Assembly (NCBI RefSeq): GCF_004168625.1
Contig: NZ_SDWW01000029.1
Coordinates: 1-54,525, forward strand
DNA length: 54,525 bases
Direction: 5' to 3'
From: Pengzhenrongella frigida
GTDB lineage: Bacteria > Actinomycetota > Actinomycetes > Actinomycetales > Cellulomonadaceae
Both the position numbers and the translations under genes were made by a program. Positions 53,357-54,525 of the stretch are shown here, in pieces. Position 1 is the stretch's first letter. Every line of letters starts with the position of its first letter. A model generated the notes under the pieces. It was not told the origin of the DNA, made no database searches, and was given only the letters and a program-made list of their open reading frames with translations.

Positions 53357-54304
53357 ATGAGCCAACCCAGCAGCCCCCAGCCTCGCTTCGACGTCCGTGG
53401 GGCGGTGGATCTCGCGGCACTCGGCCGTCCAGCGGCACCGCCACCGGGCGCTCCGGGGGGACTGCCGCCAGCCGGCGGATTCGTCGTCGACATCGCCGAG
53501 GCCACCTTCCCGGACCTGGTGCAGAGCTCGATGGACTTCCCGGTGGTGGTGCTCCTGTGGTCGTCGCGGAGCCCGGAGAGCATCGAGCTTGCCGCAGGGC
53601 TCGGTGCGCTCGCCGCCCAGTACGCCGGGCGCTTCCAGCTGGCCCGGGTCGACATCGATGTCTCGCCGCAGATCGCCACGGCGTTCCAGGTGCAGCAGGT
53701 CCCGACCGTGGTCGCGATCCTCGCCGGGCAGCCGGTGCCGCTGTTCCAGGGTGCCTACCCGCCTGCGCAGATCGCACCGGTGCTCGACCAGCTGCTCGCG
53801 GCAGCCGCGACGAACGGCGTGACCGGTACCGCGCCGGGAGGCCCCGACGAGACTGCTGTGGCCGAGCCGGCCGAGATCGTCGAGCCACCGTTGCCGCCGT
53901 TGCATCAGGCCGCCTACGACGCGATCGAGAACGACGACCTTCAAGCGGCGATCGACGCATACTCCCAAGCGCTGCGCGAGAACCCGCGCGACGACATGGC
54001 GCGGGCAGGGCTCGCTCAGGTGGGCCTGCTCCAGCGCACCGCAGGAGTCAATCTGGCGGCGGCTCGGACGGCTGCTGCGGACGGGCCCGCGGACATCGAT
54101 GCGCAGCTGCTGGTGGCTGACCTCGACGTGCTCGGCGGGAACGTCGATGACGCGTTCGCCCGGCTGGTCGACCTCGTCCGCGCCACGACTGCTGAGGACC
54201 GCGAACGCGTACGTGTCCGTCTGGTGGATCTCTTCGAGGTCGTCGGCGCAGACGACCCGCGCGTGCCCGCCGCCCGCCGGGCTCTCGCCAACGCGCTCTA
54301 CTGA
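53357..54304 (+). CDS. CnoX/YbbN-like thioredoxin-fold protein with C-terminal helical repeats
   Basis: 315 residues. Residues about 42-150 form a thioredoxin fold (FPVVVLLWSSRSPESIELAAGLGALAAQYAGRFQLARVDIDVSPQIATAFQVQQVPTVVAILAGQPV). The CxxC site is replaced by S72-P-E-S75, and no cysteine is present in the whole protein. TPR-like helices follow (about 185-315). Escherichia coli CnoX/YbbN has the same layout and acts as a holdase that passes clients to GroEL and DnaK; this form could only be a redox-free chaperone. It follows the lipoprotein gene by 26 bases with GGGAG upstream. Confidence 0.9.
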   Translation: MSQPSSPQPRFDVRGAVDLAALGRPAAPPPGAPGGLPPAGGFVVDIAEATFPDLVQSSMDFPVVVLLWSSRSPESIELAAGLGALAAQYAGRFQLARVDIDVSPQIATAFQVQQVPTVVAILAGQPVPLFQGAYPPAQIAPVLDQLLAAAATNGVTGTAPGGPDETAVAEPAEIVEPPLPPLHQAAYDAIENDDLQAAIDAYSQALRENPRDDMARAGLAQVGLLQRTAGVNLAAARTAAADGPADIDAQLLVADLDVLGGNVDDAFARLVDLVRATTAEDRERVRVRLVDLFEVVGADDPRVPAARRALANALY

Positions 54305-54370
54305 CCGGCGCCCGGACTGGCGCCTGGACCGGCGCCAGGACCGGGGTGACTGGCGTCACTCCCTCCGGAT

Positions 54371-54399
54371 TTGACGCTCCCAGGCCCGCTGCGTAGTGT
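54371..54399 (+). promoter_or_regulatory. Strong promoter at the right end
   Basis: TTGACG (54371-54376), a 17-base spacer and TAGTGT (54394-54399). It is the closest match to the consensus in the window and points to a highly expressed gene beyond 54525. Confidence 0.65.
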
Positions 54400-54525
54400 T
54401 CACGTTGTTGCCCAGCAGGGAGGAACGGACACCGCAGTGCCGCAAGGTGCGAGACGGTGGCTGGTCCCGGAAGGCAACCACCCCATGTCGACTGTTTCTC
54501 GGCGCTGTTGCGTCGGGGTACTGTT
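54400..54525 (+). other. Transcribed leader or start of a gene beyond the window
   Basis: No complete gene. GTG 54437, after GGGAGGAA, could open a reading frame that stays open to the edge, but the distance is long. A hairpin GGTGG/CCACC (about 54453-54479) lies in the middle. I could not match this to a known leader RNA or ribosomal gene. Confidence 0.3.

Overview
The window is a high-GC actinobacterial chromosome segment, probably from the order Micrococcales. Gene content and order suggest a relative of Cellulomonas, but the sequence alone does not fix the genus. The evidence is the block argS-lysA-hom-thrC-thrB-rho-rpmE-prfA-prmC-sua5-wecA-atpIBEFHAGDC-DUF2550-nucS, the frequent GTG starts with 4-base GTGA/ATGA overlaps, and the set of sugar-oligomer genes.

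Layout. Bases 1-5506 are the end of an integrated phage-like element: a run of small, overlapping genes, several with zinc-finger cysteines, then a gene resembling a small terminase subunit, a basic 121-residue protein, a full TP901-type tape measure gene and a 49-residue zinc-finger protein. A terminator and a likely attachment region follow, next to a tRNA-Arg(CCG) gene (minus strand, 5660-5732). From 5834 to 8843 are a GntR/FadR-type regulator divergent from a CynX-like MFS transporter, then a YAQ-repeat membrane protein. From 8890 to 15684 lie argS and lysA, then, after a gap with its own candidate promoter, the threonine genes hom-thrC-thrB. From 15969 to 24491 come rho, an orphan asparagine-synthetase-like gene on the other strand, rpmE, and a translationally coupled run prfA-prmC-threonylcarbamoyl-AMP synthase-wecA-atpI. 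From 24631 to 32853 are the eight F1Fo ATP synthase genes, a DUF2550 gene and the mismatch endonuclease nucS; atpB appears to start with CTG.

From 32979 to 45188 the genes serve sugar metabolism: nagA; a divergent pair (AGE-family epimerase and AXE1-type acetyl esterase); a LacI regulator with two tandem palindromic operators; and the run substrate-binding lipoprotein, two permeases, GH31 alpha-xylosidase, GH1 beta-glucosidase. A coherent reading is uptake of short, possibly acetylated xylosylated glucans and their breakdown inside the cell by esterase, alpha-xylosidase and beta-glucosidase. No transporter ATPase is encoded here, so a shared ATPase elsewhere is likely.

From 45278 to the end are a small zinc-binding-type protein, two alpha/beta hydrolases, and a divergent locus. 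On the minus strand the locus has a long coiled-coil protein related to polar scaffold proteins and a coupled conserved protein; on the plus strand a membrane protein with a disordered cytoplasmic tail, a lipoprotein and a CnoX/YbbN-like thioredoxin-fold protein without cysteines. The last 150 bases hold a well-formed promoter and the start of a transcribed leader for a gene outside the window.

Non-coding features include a repeat-like inverted sequence family found just after three stop codons (lysA, nucS, beta-glucosidase), several short minisatellites inside or between genes, and a 15-bp perfect hairpin between the sugar-binding protein and its permeases. No CRISPR array, rRNA or insertion sequence was seen.
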